A DNA stretch of 64,000 nt from an uncultured Lachnospiraceae bacterium (GTDB lineage Bacteria > Bacillota > Clostridia > Lachnospirales > Lachnospiraceae), in NCBI GenBank assembly GCA_905235745.1, contig CAJOMN010000010.1:39498-103497 (forward strand), in the 5' to 3' direction. The position numbers and the translations under genes were made by a program. Shown here in pieces: positions 1 through 7,546 of this stretch. The stretch's first letter is position 1. The number at the start of each line of letters is the position of its first letter. The notes beneath the pieces were generated by a model. That model did not search any database. It was not told the origin of the DNA and saw nothing but the letters and a program-made list of their open reading frames with translations.

Positions 1-591
1 CAGCAGTCGGACAACCTGAAGAAACTGAACCAGGCCGAAGCGGAAAAGATAGCCGAGGAAGCCAGGAAGAAGGCCGAGGAAGAAGCAAGGAAAAAGGCCG
101 AGGAGGCCGCTGCAAGGCAGAAGGCAGAGGAAGAACGGCAGTCGGAAGACGGCGTGATCGTATATAAGGAAGATTCCGGAAGTTCAAATGACGAAAACGG
201 CGGCAGCGAAAGCAGATCTTCCGGTACAAGTACGAGAGCGAGCGGTTCCGGGACAGGTGCGGATATTGCGAACTATGCGCTGCAATTTGTAGGCTGTCCG
301 TATGTTGCGGGCGGTACTTCACTTACGAACGGGTGTGACTGTTCGGGATTTACGCAGGGTGTATATTCTCATTTCGGGATCAGTATTCCGAGAAGTTCAT
401 ATGCCCAGTCCGCCGGAGGACGCGGTGTCTCGTTTGATGAGGCGCAGGCGGGAGATATCATTTATTACGGCGGACATGTCGGAATATACATAGGGAACAA
501 CCAGATAGTCCACGCGAGCACGGCTGCTACCGGGATCAAGATAAGCAGCGCATTCTACCGCTCCATAATTACGATCAGAAGGTATTATTAA
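1..591 (+). CDS. NlpC/P60 cell-wall endopeptidase (5' end outside window)
   Basis: The reading frame is already open at base 1 and ends at 591, so only the last 196 residues are visible. The first ~55 residues are a Lys/Glu/Ala-rich coiled coil, followed by a Ser/Gly-rich linker and a complete C-terminal NlpC/P60 domain. The catalytic Cys lies in CDCSGF and the His in GHVGIYIG, with HAS as the likely third site. Family knowledge: such PcsB/CwlO-like secreted enzymes cut peptide stems of peptidoglycan, and the coiled coil restrains or targets the domain. A signal peptide is expected upstream of the window. The start cannot be given; an in-frame GTG at 154 lies inside the coding region and is not the real start. 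Confidence 0.9.
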   Translation, partial: QQSDNLKKLNQAEAEKIAEEARKKAEEEARKKAEEAAARQKAEEERQSEDGVIVYKEDSGSSNDENGGSESRSSGTSTRASGSGTGADIANYALQFVGCPYVAGGTSLTNGCDCSGFTQGVYSHFGISIPRSSYAQSAGGRGVSFDEAQAGDIIYYGGHVGIYIGNNQIVHASTAATGIKISSAFYRSIITIRRYY

Positions 592-604
592 CGTCACTCA
601 TGAT

Positions 605-1315
605 ATGAAAAAAACGATTATAGTTATGCCCGTTGCCAATGAAGAGGCAACCATGGGGCAGGTAATAGATAAAATACTGTCGCTTCCTTATGATAACCTC
701 TTCCTATATCCGGTAGTGGATTTGTATTCGAAGGATAGGACCGAGGAGATCATCAGAAGCTACGAACCGACAGGAAGAGTCAGGTGCGTATTCTACAAGG
801 AGTCGAAGGGTGTGATATCCTGTTATCTTGAGGGGTACCGGCAGGCTCTTGCGGACGGGGCGGAATGTGTTCTTGAGATGGATGGAGGCGGCAGCCATCA
901 GCCGGAGGAAATACCGCAGTTTATCGAGAAGCTTGAGGAAGGATATGACTGTGTATGGGGGTCGAGGTTCACTTACGGCGGACAGATGAGTCATCAGCCG
1001 CTCTACAGAAAGATCCTAAGCTCCGGGGGAACTATCCTTGCAAACATAGTGCTCGGAACGCGGCTTAAGGATATGACGAGCGGATTCGAGGGATTTCAGG
1101 CAGATGTGCTTCGCAGAATGAATCTGGATAAGTTCCTGTCGACCGGACATATGTATCAGACGGAAATGAGGTATTACTGCAGAAAGCTTAACACTGTGGA
1201 AGTTCCGATCCATTACATCGGAGGAGATTCCTCTCTCAAGCTCAGATCAGTGACCGAAGCATTATCTATACTGTTCAAATTAAAGAAACATGAAGCTGTT
1301 ATATGGAAAGACTGA
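605..1315 (+). CDS. Family 2 glycosyltransferase, dolichyl-phosphate-mannose-synthase-like, with altered motifs
   Basis: The 236-residue protein opens with a GT-A pattern (IIVMPVANEEATMGQVI) and matches the DPM1-like branch of GT2 in length and order. It lacks C-terminal membrane helices, so it would act in the cytoplasm or peripherally. Two hallmark sites are unusual: the nucleotide-binding segment reads VVDLYSKDRT where VVDDGSxDGT is typical, and the metal-binding segment reads EMDGGGSHQPEEIP where DxD (EMDADxSH) is expected. Either the donor or metal use differs, or catalysis is reduced. The gene starts 13 nt after the wall hydrolase without a clear Shine-Dalgarno. Its stop codon lies inside the palindromic terminator. 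Substrate unknown. Confidence 0.8.
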   Translation: MKKTIIVMPVANEEATMGQVIDKILSLPYDNLFLYPVVDLYSKDRTEEIIRSYEPTGRVRCVFYKESKGVISCYLEGYRQALADGAECVLEMDGGGSHQPEEIPQFIEKLEEGYDCVWGSRFTYGGQMSHQPLYRKILSSGGTILANIVLGTRLKDMTSGFEGFQADVLRRMNLDKFLSTGHMYQTEMRYYCRKLNTVEVPIHYIGGDSSLKLRSVTEALSILFKLKKHEAVIWKD

Positions 1316-1340
1316 CGGATGATCATCCGTCAGTCTTCTT
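1310..1340. terminator. Bidirectional terminator between convergent genes
   Basis: GACTGACGGAT (1310-1320) and ATCCGTCAGTC (1325-1335) pair perfectly over 11 bp around GATC. On the + strand a T-rich tail follows. The palindrome contains the stop codons of both the + strand glycosyltransferase and the - strand 41-aa gene. Confidence 0.75.
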
Positions 1341-1455
1341 CGTCTTCCACTTCTCCGGCTACTGCCGAGATAACGCTCGTGACGGCGGATACAACAACCG
1401 CTACTATTATCACGATCCCGACTATACCGGCAAATATAAGCATACCTTCGTCCAT
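1330..1455 (-). CDS. 41-aa single-pass membrane peptide, unknown function
   Basis: A short minus-strand frame encodes 41 residues: a MDEGM start, a hydrophobic Ile/Val/Ala-rich helix at about residues 6-33, and a strongly acidic tail ending EVEDEED. Support for it being real: GGAG lies 7 nt before the ATG; a good promoter (TTGACA, 17 nt, TACTAT) lies about 40-65 nt upstream; and the gene ends in the bidirectional terminator at 1310-1335. I recognise no family. A one-helix peptide with an acidic cytoplasmic or external tail could be a regulator or subunit of a membrane complex, but that is only inference. It is divergent from plsY and convergent with the glycosyltransferase. Confidence 0.6.
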   Translation of the reverse strand: MDEGMLIFAGIVGIVIIVAVVVSAVTSVISAVAGEVEDEED

Positions 1456-1492
1456 TATTATTCTCCGATCCGAAAATCATTCTGCAACTGTC

Positions 1493-1521
1493 ATAGTACC
1501 AAGAAACGGTCTTCTTGTCAA
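1493..1521 (-). promoter_or_regulatory. SigA-type promoter of the 41-aa gene
   Basis: Read on the minus strand: TTGACA (1516-1521), 17-nt spacer, TACTAT (1493-1498). Predicted start of transcription is near 1486, giving a leader of about 30 nt with GGAG ahead of the ATG at 1455. Confidence 0.65.
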
Positions 1522-1541
1522 AGGCATTATTCCTGTTGTTT

Positions 1542-1570
1542 TTGACACTGTAGTTTTATTGCTGTATAAT
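1542..1570 (+). promoter_or_regulatory. Perfect-consensus SigA promoter of plsY
   Basis: TTGACA (1542-1547), exactly 17 nt, TATAAT (1565-1570): both hexamers and the spacing match consensus. The first plsY ATG begins at 1578, 7 nt after the -10 box, so transcription should begin at or next to the start codon. Confidence 0.85.
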
Positions 1571-1577
1571 CGCACCT

Positions 1578-2270
1578 ATGAAGATCATGATTAATACTGT
1601 TTTGGGTAGTCTGATCATCGGTTATTTTTTCGGATGTATTAACCCGTCCTATATATTTTCAAAGATAAAAGGGTTTGATATCAGAAAATACGGCTCGGGA
1701 AATGCCGGTGCATCAAACGTTGTTATTCTTATAGGGAAAAAGATGGGGCTTTTCGTTGCCCTGTTTGACATATCAAAGGCGTTTGTGGCGTTCCGTCTGG
1801 CAGAGTGTGCCTTTCCGGACGCGGTGAGCGGTAATCTCAACTATGCGGGCGTTATAGCGGGAGTAGGTGCGGTTATCGGTCATATATTCCCTTTCTATAT
1901 GGGATTTAAGGGCGGGAAAGGTCTGGCGTGCTTCGGCGGAACTGTTCTTGCCATTAATTATATGCTTTTTGCTGTTTTGTTTGTGGCAGCGCTTATTATC
2001 GCGATAGTTACCGACTATATCTGCTTCGCCCCCATAACCATGGCTTTTATTGTTCCGATAACTGTCGGAGTTATATACGATACATGGATACCTTCCGTGA
2101 TAATTGCAATAGCTTCTGTTGCGTTGCTGTATAAGCACAGACAGAATCTTGCAAGGATCAGGACGGGCGAGGAATTGAAGTTTCACTTTCTGTGGAGACG
2201 TCAGGATGAATCCGAGAGATTCGGAGTGATCGATGACGGAAGCGATATTTTCAACAGAGAGGTCAAATAA
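1578..2270 (+). CDS. plsY: Acyl-phosphate:glycerol-3-phosphate acyltransferase PlsY
   Basis: PlsY moves an acyl group from acyl phosphate to glycerol-3-phosphate, the first step of phospholipid synthesis, in the membrane. Visible family motifs in order are GSGNAGASNV (phosphate loop), FKGGKG and KHRQNLARI, within several hydrophobic helices. At 230 residues it is longer than many PlsY proteins because of a charged C-terminal tail. There is no Shine-Dalgarno; the perfect promoter puts the transcript start at about the first ATG (1578), so translation may be leaderless. A second Met (1587) three codons later is an alternative start. Confidence 0.92.
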   Translation: MKIMINTVLGSLIIGYFFGCINPSYIFSKIKGFDIRKYGSGNAGASNVVILIGKKMGLFVALFDISKAFVAFRLAECAFPDAVSGNLNYAGVIAGVGAVIGHIFPFYMGFKGGKGLACFGGTVLAINYMLFAVLFVAALIIAIVTDYICFAPITMAFIVPITVGVIYDTWIPSVIIAIASVALLYKHRQNLARIRTGEELKFHFLWRRQDESERFGVIDDGSDIFNREVK

Positions 2271-2307
2271 AATACCCGGGAAACGATATACAAGGAGATG
2301 TACTGTT

Positions 2308-3492
2308 ATGGAAGAAAACACGGTCAGCAAGAGCAAACAGAAGAGAGATGAACGCGCTCATAATGCCGCCACGAAGAAGAGGAATGAGCGTATAGCCCGG
2401 ATAGTGGGGATAGTCATCGTTGTTGCCCTTATAGCACTGGTTGTATTTGCGATTGTAAGGACTATCATCAAAGAGGTCAATACTATCAGCGTAAGCGGAG
2501 ATTATTCGGCTCAGCTTGAAGACAACGGTTACATACGCGGTGTAAAGGCACTGGACTATGTTACGTTGTGCGATTACAAGAACATAGAGGTTCCTTCAGG
2601 CGAAGTAACGTATACCGATGAAGAGTTCAGGGAAGTTATCGAGCAAAACCTCGCCGCGCATCAGGTTCTTAAGGAAGAAGGAGAGGTTGCGGACGGCGAT
2701 AAGGTTAACATCGATTATGTGGGAACTATAGCAGGCGTTGAGTTCGAAGGCGGCAATTCGGGCGGAAGCGGATATGATCTGACTATCGGAAGCGGCCAGT
2801 TTATAGAAGGGTTTGAGAGCCAGCTCATAGGACATAAGGCAGGAGAGGATGTTACTGTAAGCGTAACGTTCCCCGATGATTACGGTCAGGAAGATCTTGC
2901 AGGCAAGCCGGCGGAGTTTGCCGTAACGATCCATGGTATATATGCCGATCCGGAATATGATGATGACTTTGTATGCGCATACTACCCTGATATGGGCTCG
3001 ACCGTGGAGGAATATGAGCAGGCACTGAAGGATGAGTACTATAAGAGCTCGCTTGAGGATTATGTCACGACATATCTTACGGATAATTCCACCGTGGATA
3101 AGTTCCCGAATAAATATCTCAGGAATGTCGAGTCAACAACAAAGTTTTCGGATGTCCAGTCCTATGAATACATGAGCCAGATGTACCAGCAGTACGGAAT
3201 GGAAATGGGAAGCTTTGATGATTTTATCGGGATGACGGATGAAGAATATGATGCCGATGTCATCGACAGGGCACAGCAGGATGTCAAGGCAGATCTTGTA
3301 TATCAGGCGATCCTTGAGAGCGAAGGAATAACGCTTGCCGAGACAGATGCCGAGACCGAGGTTAAAGAAAAGTATGGCAGCGACGATTATTACAACAGCT
3401 CCGTGGAAAGCTACGGCAAGGGCTATACCAACAAGAACGCCGTCAGGGATAAAGCGGTCGGGATCGCTGTTGAGTCGGCAACGGTTAAATAA
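2308..3492 (+). CDS. Membrane-anchored trigger-factor-like FKBP peptidyl-prolyl isomerase
   Basis: The start at ATG 2308 is set by AAGGAG at 2292-2297; an upstream in-frame ATG inside plsY is rejected. The 394-residue protein has a Lys/Arg-rich cytoplasmic head, one transmembrane helix (about residues 33-56), and an extracytoplasmic part with an FKBP fold like the trigger-factor PPIase core (GDKVNIDYVG, GSGQFIEGFE, FPDDYG). The C-terminal portion resembles a fragment of the trigger-factor chaperone domain; the ribosome-binding domain is absent. It probably folds exported proteins at the outer membrane face. It follows plsY closely and ends at a hairpin terminator. Confidence 0.85.
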   Translation: MEENTVSKSKQKRDERAHNAATKKRNERIARIVGIVIVVALIALVVFAIVRTIIKEVNTISVSGDYSAQLEDNGYIRGVKALDYVTLCDYKNIEVPSGEVTYTDEEFREVIEQNLAAHQVLKEEGEVADGDKVNIDYVGTIAGVEFEGGNSGGSGYDLTIGSGQFIEGFESQLIGHKAGEDVTVSVTFPDDYGQEDLAGKPAEFAVTIHGIYADPEYDDDFVCAYYPDMGSTVEEYEQALKDEYYKSSLEDYVTTYLTDNSTVDKFPNKYLRNVESTTKFSDVQSYEYMSQMYQQYGMEMGSFDDFIGMTDEEYDADVIDRAQQDVKADLVYQAILESEGITLAETDAETEVKEKYGSDDYYNSSVESYGKGYTNKNAVRDKAVGIAVESATVK

Positions 3493-3524
3493 AGTTTAGG
3501 TTTATAATATATATTTTTTGCGGT

Positions 3525-3558
3525 AAAATAGTACAGAGTATTCTGTACTATTTTATTA
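3525..3558 (+). terminator. Hairpin terminator
   Basis: AAAATAGTACAGA (3525-3537) pairs perfectly with TCTGTACTATTTT (3542-3554) around a 4-nt loop, then ATTATA. The stem is AT-rich, so strength is uncertain. Confidence 0.6.
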
Positions 3559-3595
3559 TACGCAAGCAGAACTTGAACGGGCATCGGAGGCGGAT

Positions 3596-5671
3596 ATGCC
3601 GGATTATATTAAACTTAAGGAATTAGCGGGTCATCTTGGCATCAAAAAAGGTGACAGGATATATGTTACAAGTGATGTAAAATCATTGCTTTACGACTGT
3701 ATGCATCATGATGATGATACGGATCTTAACATCCTGATAGACGGGATCATTGACATTATCGGCAGGGAAGGGTCTCTTGTATTTCCGACGTTTAACTGGA
3801 GCTTTTGCGGCGGGGAGCCTTTTGATTATTACAAGACTCCGGCAAAGACAGGATCATTATGTAAGATAGCTATGCAGAGGGATGATTTTCGCCGCACAAG
3901 ACACCCTATATATTCGTTTGCATGCTGGGGAGCGGATACCGATGACCTGTGCGCACTTGATAACAAGAGCTCATTTGGTGAGGATTCCCCGTTTGCGTAC
4001 ATGGTGTCGCATGGTTACCGCAATCTGTTCATAGATAAGGATCTTGAGCACTCGTTCGTGTTTGTTCATTATGCGGAGCAGTCGGTAGGGCATCTTCATG
4101 CCAACTACAGATATCTGAAGGATTTTACCGGGGATTATACCGACGAGAACGGTGTTACGACAAGGCGCACCTACGACATGAATGTAAGAGCTCTTGATAG
4201 GGATGTGACGAACGTAATATATGCCTTTGAGGATGAATTCATCGAAAAGGGCATTATGAAACGCTTCTATATCAATGACATTGAATACAAGATGATCGAG
4301 CTTGCCGGGTCCCACCCGATATTGCAGGAAGATGTCAGACATAACAGGAGCCGCAGGATATGCTCATACATCGGTCAGGACAATCCGTACCTTGAGGACG
4401 GCAGGGAAATGTTCCGCCTTGCCGAAGAACTGTTCCCGATATGCAGGAGCATAATGGGGCAGGGAGTACGCGATACTTTTGATATCCTGCTGAAGTATAT
4501 GCCCGATATGAAGCTGTATGAGGTTCCGACCGGTACACAGGTATTTGACTGGACCATTCCGAATGAATGGAACATAAGAGATGCTTATATCGAAGATGAA
4601 GCAGGAAACCGGATCGTCGATATGAAGGTCAACAATCTTCATGTAATGGGTTACTCGACTCCGGTTGACGAGTGGATGAGTCTTGATGAACTGAAAGAAC
4701 ACATCTATACGTTACCGGATCAGAAGGCTCTCATACCTTACTGCACTTCTTACTACAAGGAGCGCTGGGGCTTCTGTATGAGTGAAGACCAGCTCTGCTG
4801 CCTTTCCGAAGGGAAGTATCATGCATATATAGATTCAACTCTCGCCCCCGGATCGCTTACATACGGAGAGCTTCTGATACCGGGCAGGAGCAGTGAGGAG
4901 ATATTCTTCAGTTCCTACATATGCCATCCTTCAATGGCGAACAACGAGTGCTCCGGTCCTGTCGTGATGACGAAGCTTGCACAGTACATCAGGAACATGC
5001 CGGATCGAAGATATTCATACAGACTGGTGCTTCTGCCGGAGACGATCGGTGCGATAACCTATATATCGCGTAATCTTGATGCGATGAAGAAGAACATAAT
5101 CGCGGGATTTAATATTACCTGTGTCGGGGACGACAGGGCGTATTCGATAGTTCATTCCAAATATGCCAACACTCTCGCGGACAGGGTTCTGATGAATGTC
5201 CTTAAAGGACATGATAAGGATTTTAACGAGTATTCATACCTTGAAAGAGGAAGCGACGAGAGACAGTATCAGGCTCCGGGAGTGGATATTCCTCTTGTGT
5301 GCTTTTGCAGATCGAAATATCATATATTTCCGGAGTATCATACAAGCGCGGACAATCTGGATATAATATCGCCCGACGGTCTGGCGGGCAGTCTTGATGT
5401 TCTGCTCAAGTGTATCGATGCTCTTGAAAATAACCGCAAGTACAAGATCAAATGTCTGTGCGAGCCGCAGTTCGGAAGAAGAGGACTGATGCCGACGACA
5501 AGCAACAAGAACAGTTATAAGGATACGCTTATCCTCAAGGATATAGCCGCTTACGCCGACGGGACAAACGATATATTCGAGCTGAGCGATCATATCGGGC
5601 ACAGCGTTGCCGATATGCTCCCTACGATACGCAAAATGGTTGATGCGGGTCTGTTGGAGGCTGTAAAGTAG
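3596..5671 (+). CDS. Fusion: AAC(3)-like N-acyltransferase plus DUF4910 zinc-aminopeptidase-like domain
   Basis: Of 691 residues, about the first 240 resemble the aminoglycoside 3-N-acetyltransferase family (GSLVFPTFNWSF, then TPAKTGSLCKIAMQ, RTRHPIYSFACWG and FGEDSPFAYM). From about residue 265 it resembles the DUF2172/DUF4910 module: LFPICRSIMGQGVRDT, metal-site candidates in ICHPSMANNECSG and EYHTSADN, and a winged-helix-like end (ADMLPTIRKMVDAGLLE). AAC(3)-fold enzymes outside drug resistance acylate amino-sugars or peptides, and DUF4910 proteins often sit in polysaccharide loci. Fusion of the two, followed by an acyl carrier protein and a MaoC hydratase, suggests acylation and deacylation or trimming of an amino-sugar or peptide-like substrate. 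Start chosen from GGAGG at 3585. Drug resistance is not implied. Confidence 0.78.
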   Translation: MPDYIKLKELAGHLGIKKGDRIYVTSDVKSLLYDCMHHDDDTDLNILIDGIIDIIGREGSLVFPTFNWSFCGGEPFDYYKTPAKTGSLCKIAMQRDDFRRTRHPIYSFACWGADTDDLCALDNKSSFGEDSPFAYMVSHGYRNLFIDKDLEHSFVFVHYAEQSVGHLHANYRYLKDFTGDYTDENGVTTRRTYDMNVRALDRDVTNVIYAFEDEFIEKGIMKRFYINDIEYKMIELAGSHPILQEDVRHNRSRRICSYIGQDNPYLEDGREMFRLAEELFPICRSIMGQGVRDTFDILLKYMPDMKLYEVPTGTQVFDWTIPNEWNIRDAYIEDEAGNRIVDMKVNNLHVMGYSTPVDEWMSLDELKEHIYTLPDQKALIPYCTSYYKERWGFCMSEDQLCCLSEGKYHAYIDSTLAPGSLTYGELLIPGRSSEEIFFSSYICHPSMANNECSGPVVMTKLAQYIRNMPDRRYSYRLVLLPETIGAITYISRNLDAMKKNIIAGFNITCVGDDRAYSIVHSKYANTLADRVLMNVLKGHDKDFNEYSYLERGSDERQYQAPGVDIPLVCFCRSKYHIFPEYHTSADNLDIISPDGLAGSLDVLLKCIDALENNRKYKIKCLCEPQFGRRGLMPTTSNKNSYKDTLILKDIAAYADGTNDIFELSDHIGHSVADMLPTIRKMVDAGLLEAVK

Positions 5672-5696
5672 TAAGCAGGAAGGAAGGATTCCCATA

Positions 5697-5936
5697 ATGA
5701 CACATGAAGAGATAATGGATAAGATCAGGAGGATATTCTGGGATGTATTTGACGACGATACGCTTGTCATTGAAGATTCAACCAATTCATCGGATATAGA
5801 GGACTGGGACTCTCTCGAACATATTACCCTTGTTGTGTCAATGGAGAAGGAATTCGATCTGAAATTTGATCTTAAGGAAGTGAACGCGCTTGCAAATGTC
5901 GGAGAAATGGCAGACCTTATCGCTTCGAAGCTGTAA
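5697..5936 (+). CDS. Acyl carrier protein (dedicated, not the fatty-acid-cluster copy)
   Basis: The 79-residue acidic protein carries the phosphopantetheine attachment motif as DSLEHI, with the modified Ser in WDSLEHI at about residue 40, and a four-helix ACP pattern. It would carry acyl groups as thioesters. It lies 25 nt after the AAC(3)-like fusion and ahead of a MaoC hydratase, with no ketosynthase nearby. It is therefore more likely a pathway-specific carrier feeding the acyltransferase than housekeeping AcpP. Confidence 0.88.
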   Translation: MTHEEIMDKIRRIFWDVFDDDTLVIEDSTNSSDIEDWDSLEHITLVVSMEKEFDLKFDLKEVNALANVGEMADLIASKL

Positions 5937-5974
5937 AGCCTTTGGAGGATGCGGGCGATCGTATGGTGTGATCA

Positions 5975-6403
5975 ATGAATGAATATACATATGAAGAAAT
6001 AGAGACCGGTCAGAAAGAGAGCTTTGAAGTTACGGTAACGGAAGAGATGATGTCGTCGTTTTGCGCCATTACCGGTGATGTCAATCCTCTCCATAATGAT
6101 GAGGATTACGCCGTATCAAAAGGCCACCCTGGAAAGGTTGTATACGGAATGCTCACGGCTTCGCTTTTGTCAACGCTTGCAGGCGTATATCTTCCGGGGA
6201 AGAACAGCCTCATACAGGAGGTTAAGCTCAAATTCTCCAGACCGGTATATATAGGCGATACGCTGACGGTAGAAGGTGTTGTGGACGAGAAGCATGACAT
6301 ATATTCGCTTATAATACTGAAAGCGGTAATTCGAAATCAGAACAATAACATAGTCTGCAAGGCGACAATGCAGGTCGGGGTCGAAGAAGGAGGTATGGCA
6401 TGA
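5975..6403 (+). CDS. MaoC-like hot-dog (R)-enoyl hydratase/dehydratase
   Basis: The 142-residue protein has the hot-dog pattern of the MaoC family: FCAITGDVNPLHNDEDYA contains the catalytic Asp and His, followed by VVYGMLTASLLSTL and FSRPVYIGDTL. Such enzymes hydrate trans-2-enoyl thioesters on CoA or ACP. Here the partner is likely the neighbouring ACP, giving a 3-hydroxyacyl group for the upstream acyltransferase (inference). The end overlaps the sirtuin start by 4 nt, so the two are co-translated. Another in-frame ATG lies a few bases downstream and cannot be excluded as start. Confidence 0.88.
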   Translation: MNEYTYEEIETGQKESFEVTVTEEMMSSFCAITGDVNPLHNDEDYAVSKGHPGKVVYGMLTASLLSTLAGVYLPGKNSLIQEVKLKFSRPVYIGDTLTVEGVVDEKHDIYSLIILKAVIRNQNNNIVCKATMQVGVEEGGMA

Positions 6404-7122
6404 CAGCGCAGGAAACATTACAGCAGTGGATCAGTGACAGCGACAATATTGTATTTTTCGGTGGAGCCGGGGTATCAACGGAGAGCGGGATACCCGATTT
6501 CAGAAGTGTTGACGGACTGTATAATCAGAAATACGATTATCCTCCCGAAACGATACTGAGTCATACATTTTACCGCAGCAAGCCTGAGGAATTCTACAGA
6601 TTCTACAGGGACAAGATGCTCTGTACGACCGCACAGCCGAACAAGGCTCATCTGAAGCTTGCCGAACTGGAGCAGGCCGGAAAGCTCAAGGCGGTCGTCA
6701 CACAGAATATCGACGGTCTTCATCAGGCAGCCGGCAGCCGTGAAGTACTGGAGCTTCACGGAAGCGTACTTCGCAATTACTGCGAATCATGCGGAAAATC
6801 ATTTGACGTGGATTACATCATAAACAGCGAGGGGGTTCCCAAGTGTGATAAATGCGGCGGACCCGTAAAACCGGATGTCGTGCTGTATGAGGAAGGTCTT
6901 GATAACAGCACAATGAACAAGGCCGTAAGATATATTTCCGATGCTGATGTGCTTATTGTAGGCGGGACGTCGCTTGCGGTATATCCGGCAGCGGGTCTCA
7001 TTGATTATTACAGGGGTCATAAGCTTGTTTTGATCAATAAGTCCAAAACGCCGATGGACGGAAGAGCGGATCTTGTGATAAATGACAGTATCGGGGCTGT
7101 TTTGGGTGCGATTTCGGTCTGA
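6400..7122 (+). CDS. cobB: NAD-dependent protein deacylase (sirtuin)
   Basis: The 240-residue protein has all core sirtuin motifs: GAGVSTESGIPDFRS for NAD binding, TQNIDGLH with the catalytic His in the later ELHGS, and a zinc ribbon of CESC and CDKC. Sirtuins remove acyl groups from protein lysines using NAD and often reverse non-enzymatic acylation by acyl-CoA or acyl phosphates. The start overlaps the MaoC gene (ATGA-type coupling), so it belongs to the acyl cassette operon. Whether it acts on that pathway or globally cannot be told. Full length, with no missing key residue. Confidence 0.93.
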   Translation: MTAQETLQQWISDSDNIVFFGGAGVSTESGIPDFRSVDGLYNQKYDYPPETILSHTFYRSKPEEFYRFYRDKMLCTTAQPNKAHLKLAELEQAGKLKAVVTQNIDGLHQAAGSREVLELHGSVLRNYCESCGKSFDVDYIINSEGVPKCDKCGGPVKPDVVLYEEGLDNSTMNKAVRYISDADVLIVGGTSLAVYPAAGLIDYYRGHKLVLINKSKTPMDGRADLVINDSIGAVLGAISV

Positions 7123-7141
7123 TTTTTGTCATCAAAACCCC

Positions 7142-7170
7142 TTGAAATGCCCGACGTCATATGTTATCAT
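7142..7170 (+). promoter_or_regulatory. SigA promoter of rpsF-ssb-rpsR
   Basis: TTGAAA (7142-7147), 17 nt, TATCAT (7165-7170). Expected transcript start near 7177, giving a leader of about 65 nt. The leader holds a small hairpin, CTTAC (7200-7204) with GTAAG (7211-7215), that could belong to an S6-type autoregulatory leader; I cannot confirm the class. Confidence 0.7.
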
Positions 7171-7242
7171 AGCAAACCGTGATACAATTTATCCTTGCTC
7201 TTACAATACAGTAAGGGCCAGAGTCCAAAAGGAGGTACCAGC

Positions 7243-7530
7243 ATGAGCAAATATGAATTATGCGTTGTTCTTAATGCTAAGATCGAAGACGATGAGAGAG
7301 CTGCCATAATCGAAAGGATCAAGGGTTATATTGATCGTTTCGGCGGTACTGTTACGGATGTGGACGAATGGGGCAAAAAGAGACTTGCCTATGAGATTCA
7401 GAAGATGAGAGAAGGCTTCTACTATTTCGTTCACTTTGATGCAGAACCGACGGCGCCTGTCGAGATCGAGAATCGTGTCCGCATTATGGATAATGTTCTT
7501 CGTTATCTCTGCGTTAAGGCAGAAGCGTAA
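7243..7530 (+). CDS. rpsF: 30S ribosomal protein S6
   Basis: The 95-residue protein begins MSKYELCVVLNAKIEDDE and contains the S6 segments VDEWGKKRLAYEI and EGFYYFVHFDAEP. S6 binds 16S rRNA with S18 in the small-subunit platform. The start is ATG 7243 because AAAAGGAGG ends 8 nt before it; an upstream in-frame start at 7195 lies in the leader and is rejected. It is first in the conserved rpsF-ssb-rpsR operon, which is transcribed from the promoter at 7142. Confidence 0.97.
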   Translation: MSKYELCVVLNAKIEDDERAAIIERIKGYIDRFGGTVTDVDEWGKKRLAYEIQKMREGFYYFVHFDAEPTAPVEIENRVRIMDNVLRYLCVKAEA

Positions 7531-7546
7531 TAGAAAGAGAGTCTAT

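Noticed and set aside
1319..1594. 91-codon + strand frame across the plsY promoter
   Set aside because: It is antisense to the 41-aa gene, crosses two promoters, and has no ribosome site; Thr/Ser/Ile content is the mirror of the real peptide.
3596..4330. Aminoglycoside resistance gene
   Set aside because: AAC(3)-like fold, but fused to DUF4910 and linked to an ACP; context points to glycan or peptide acylation.
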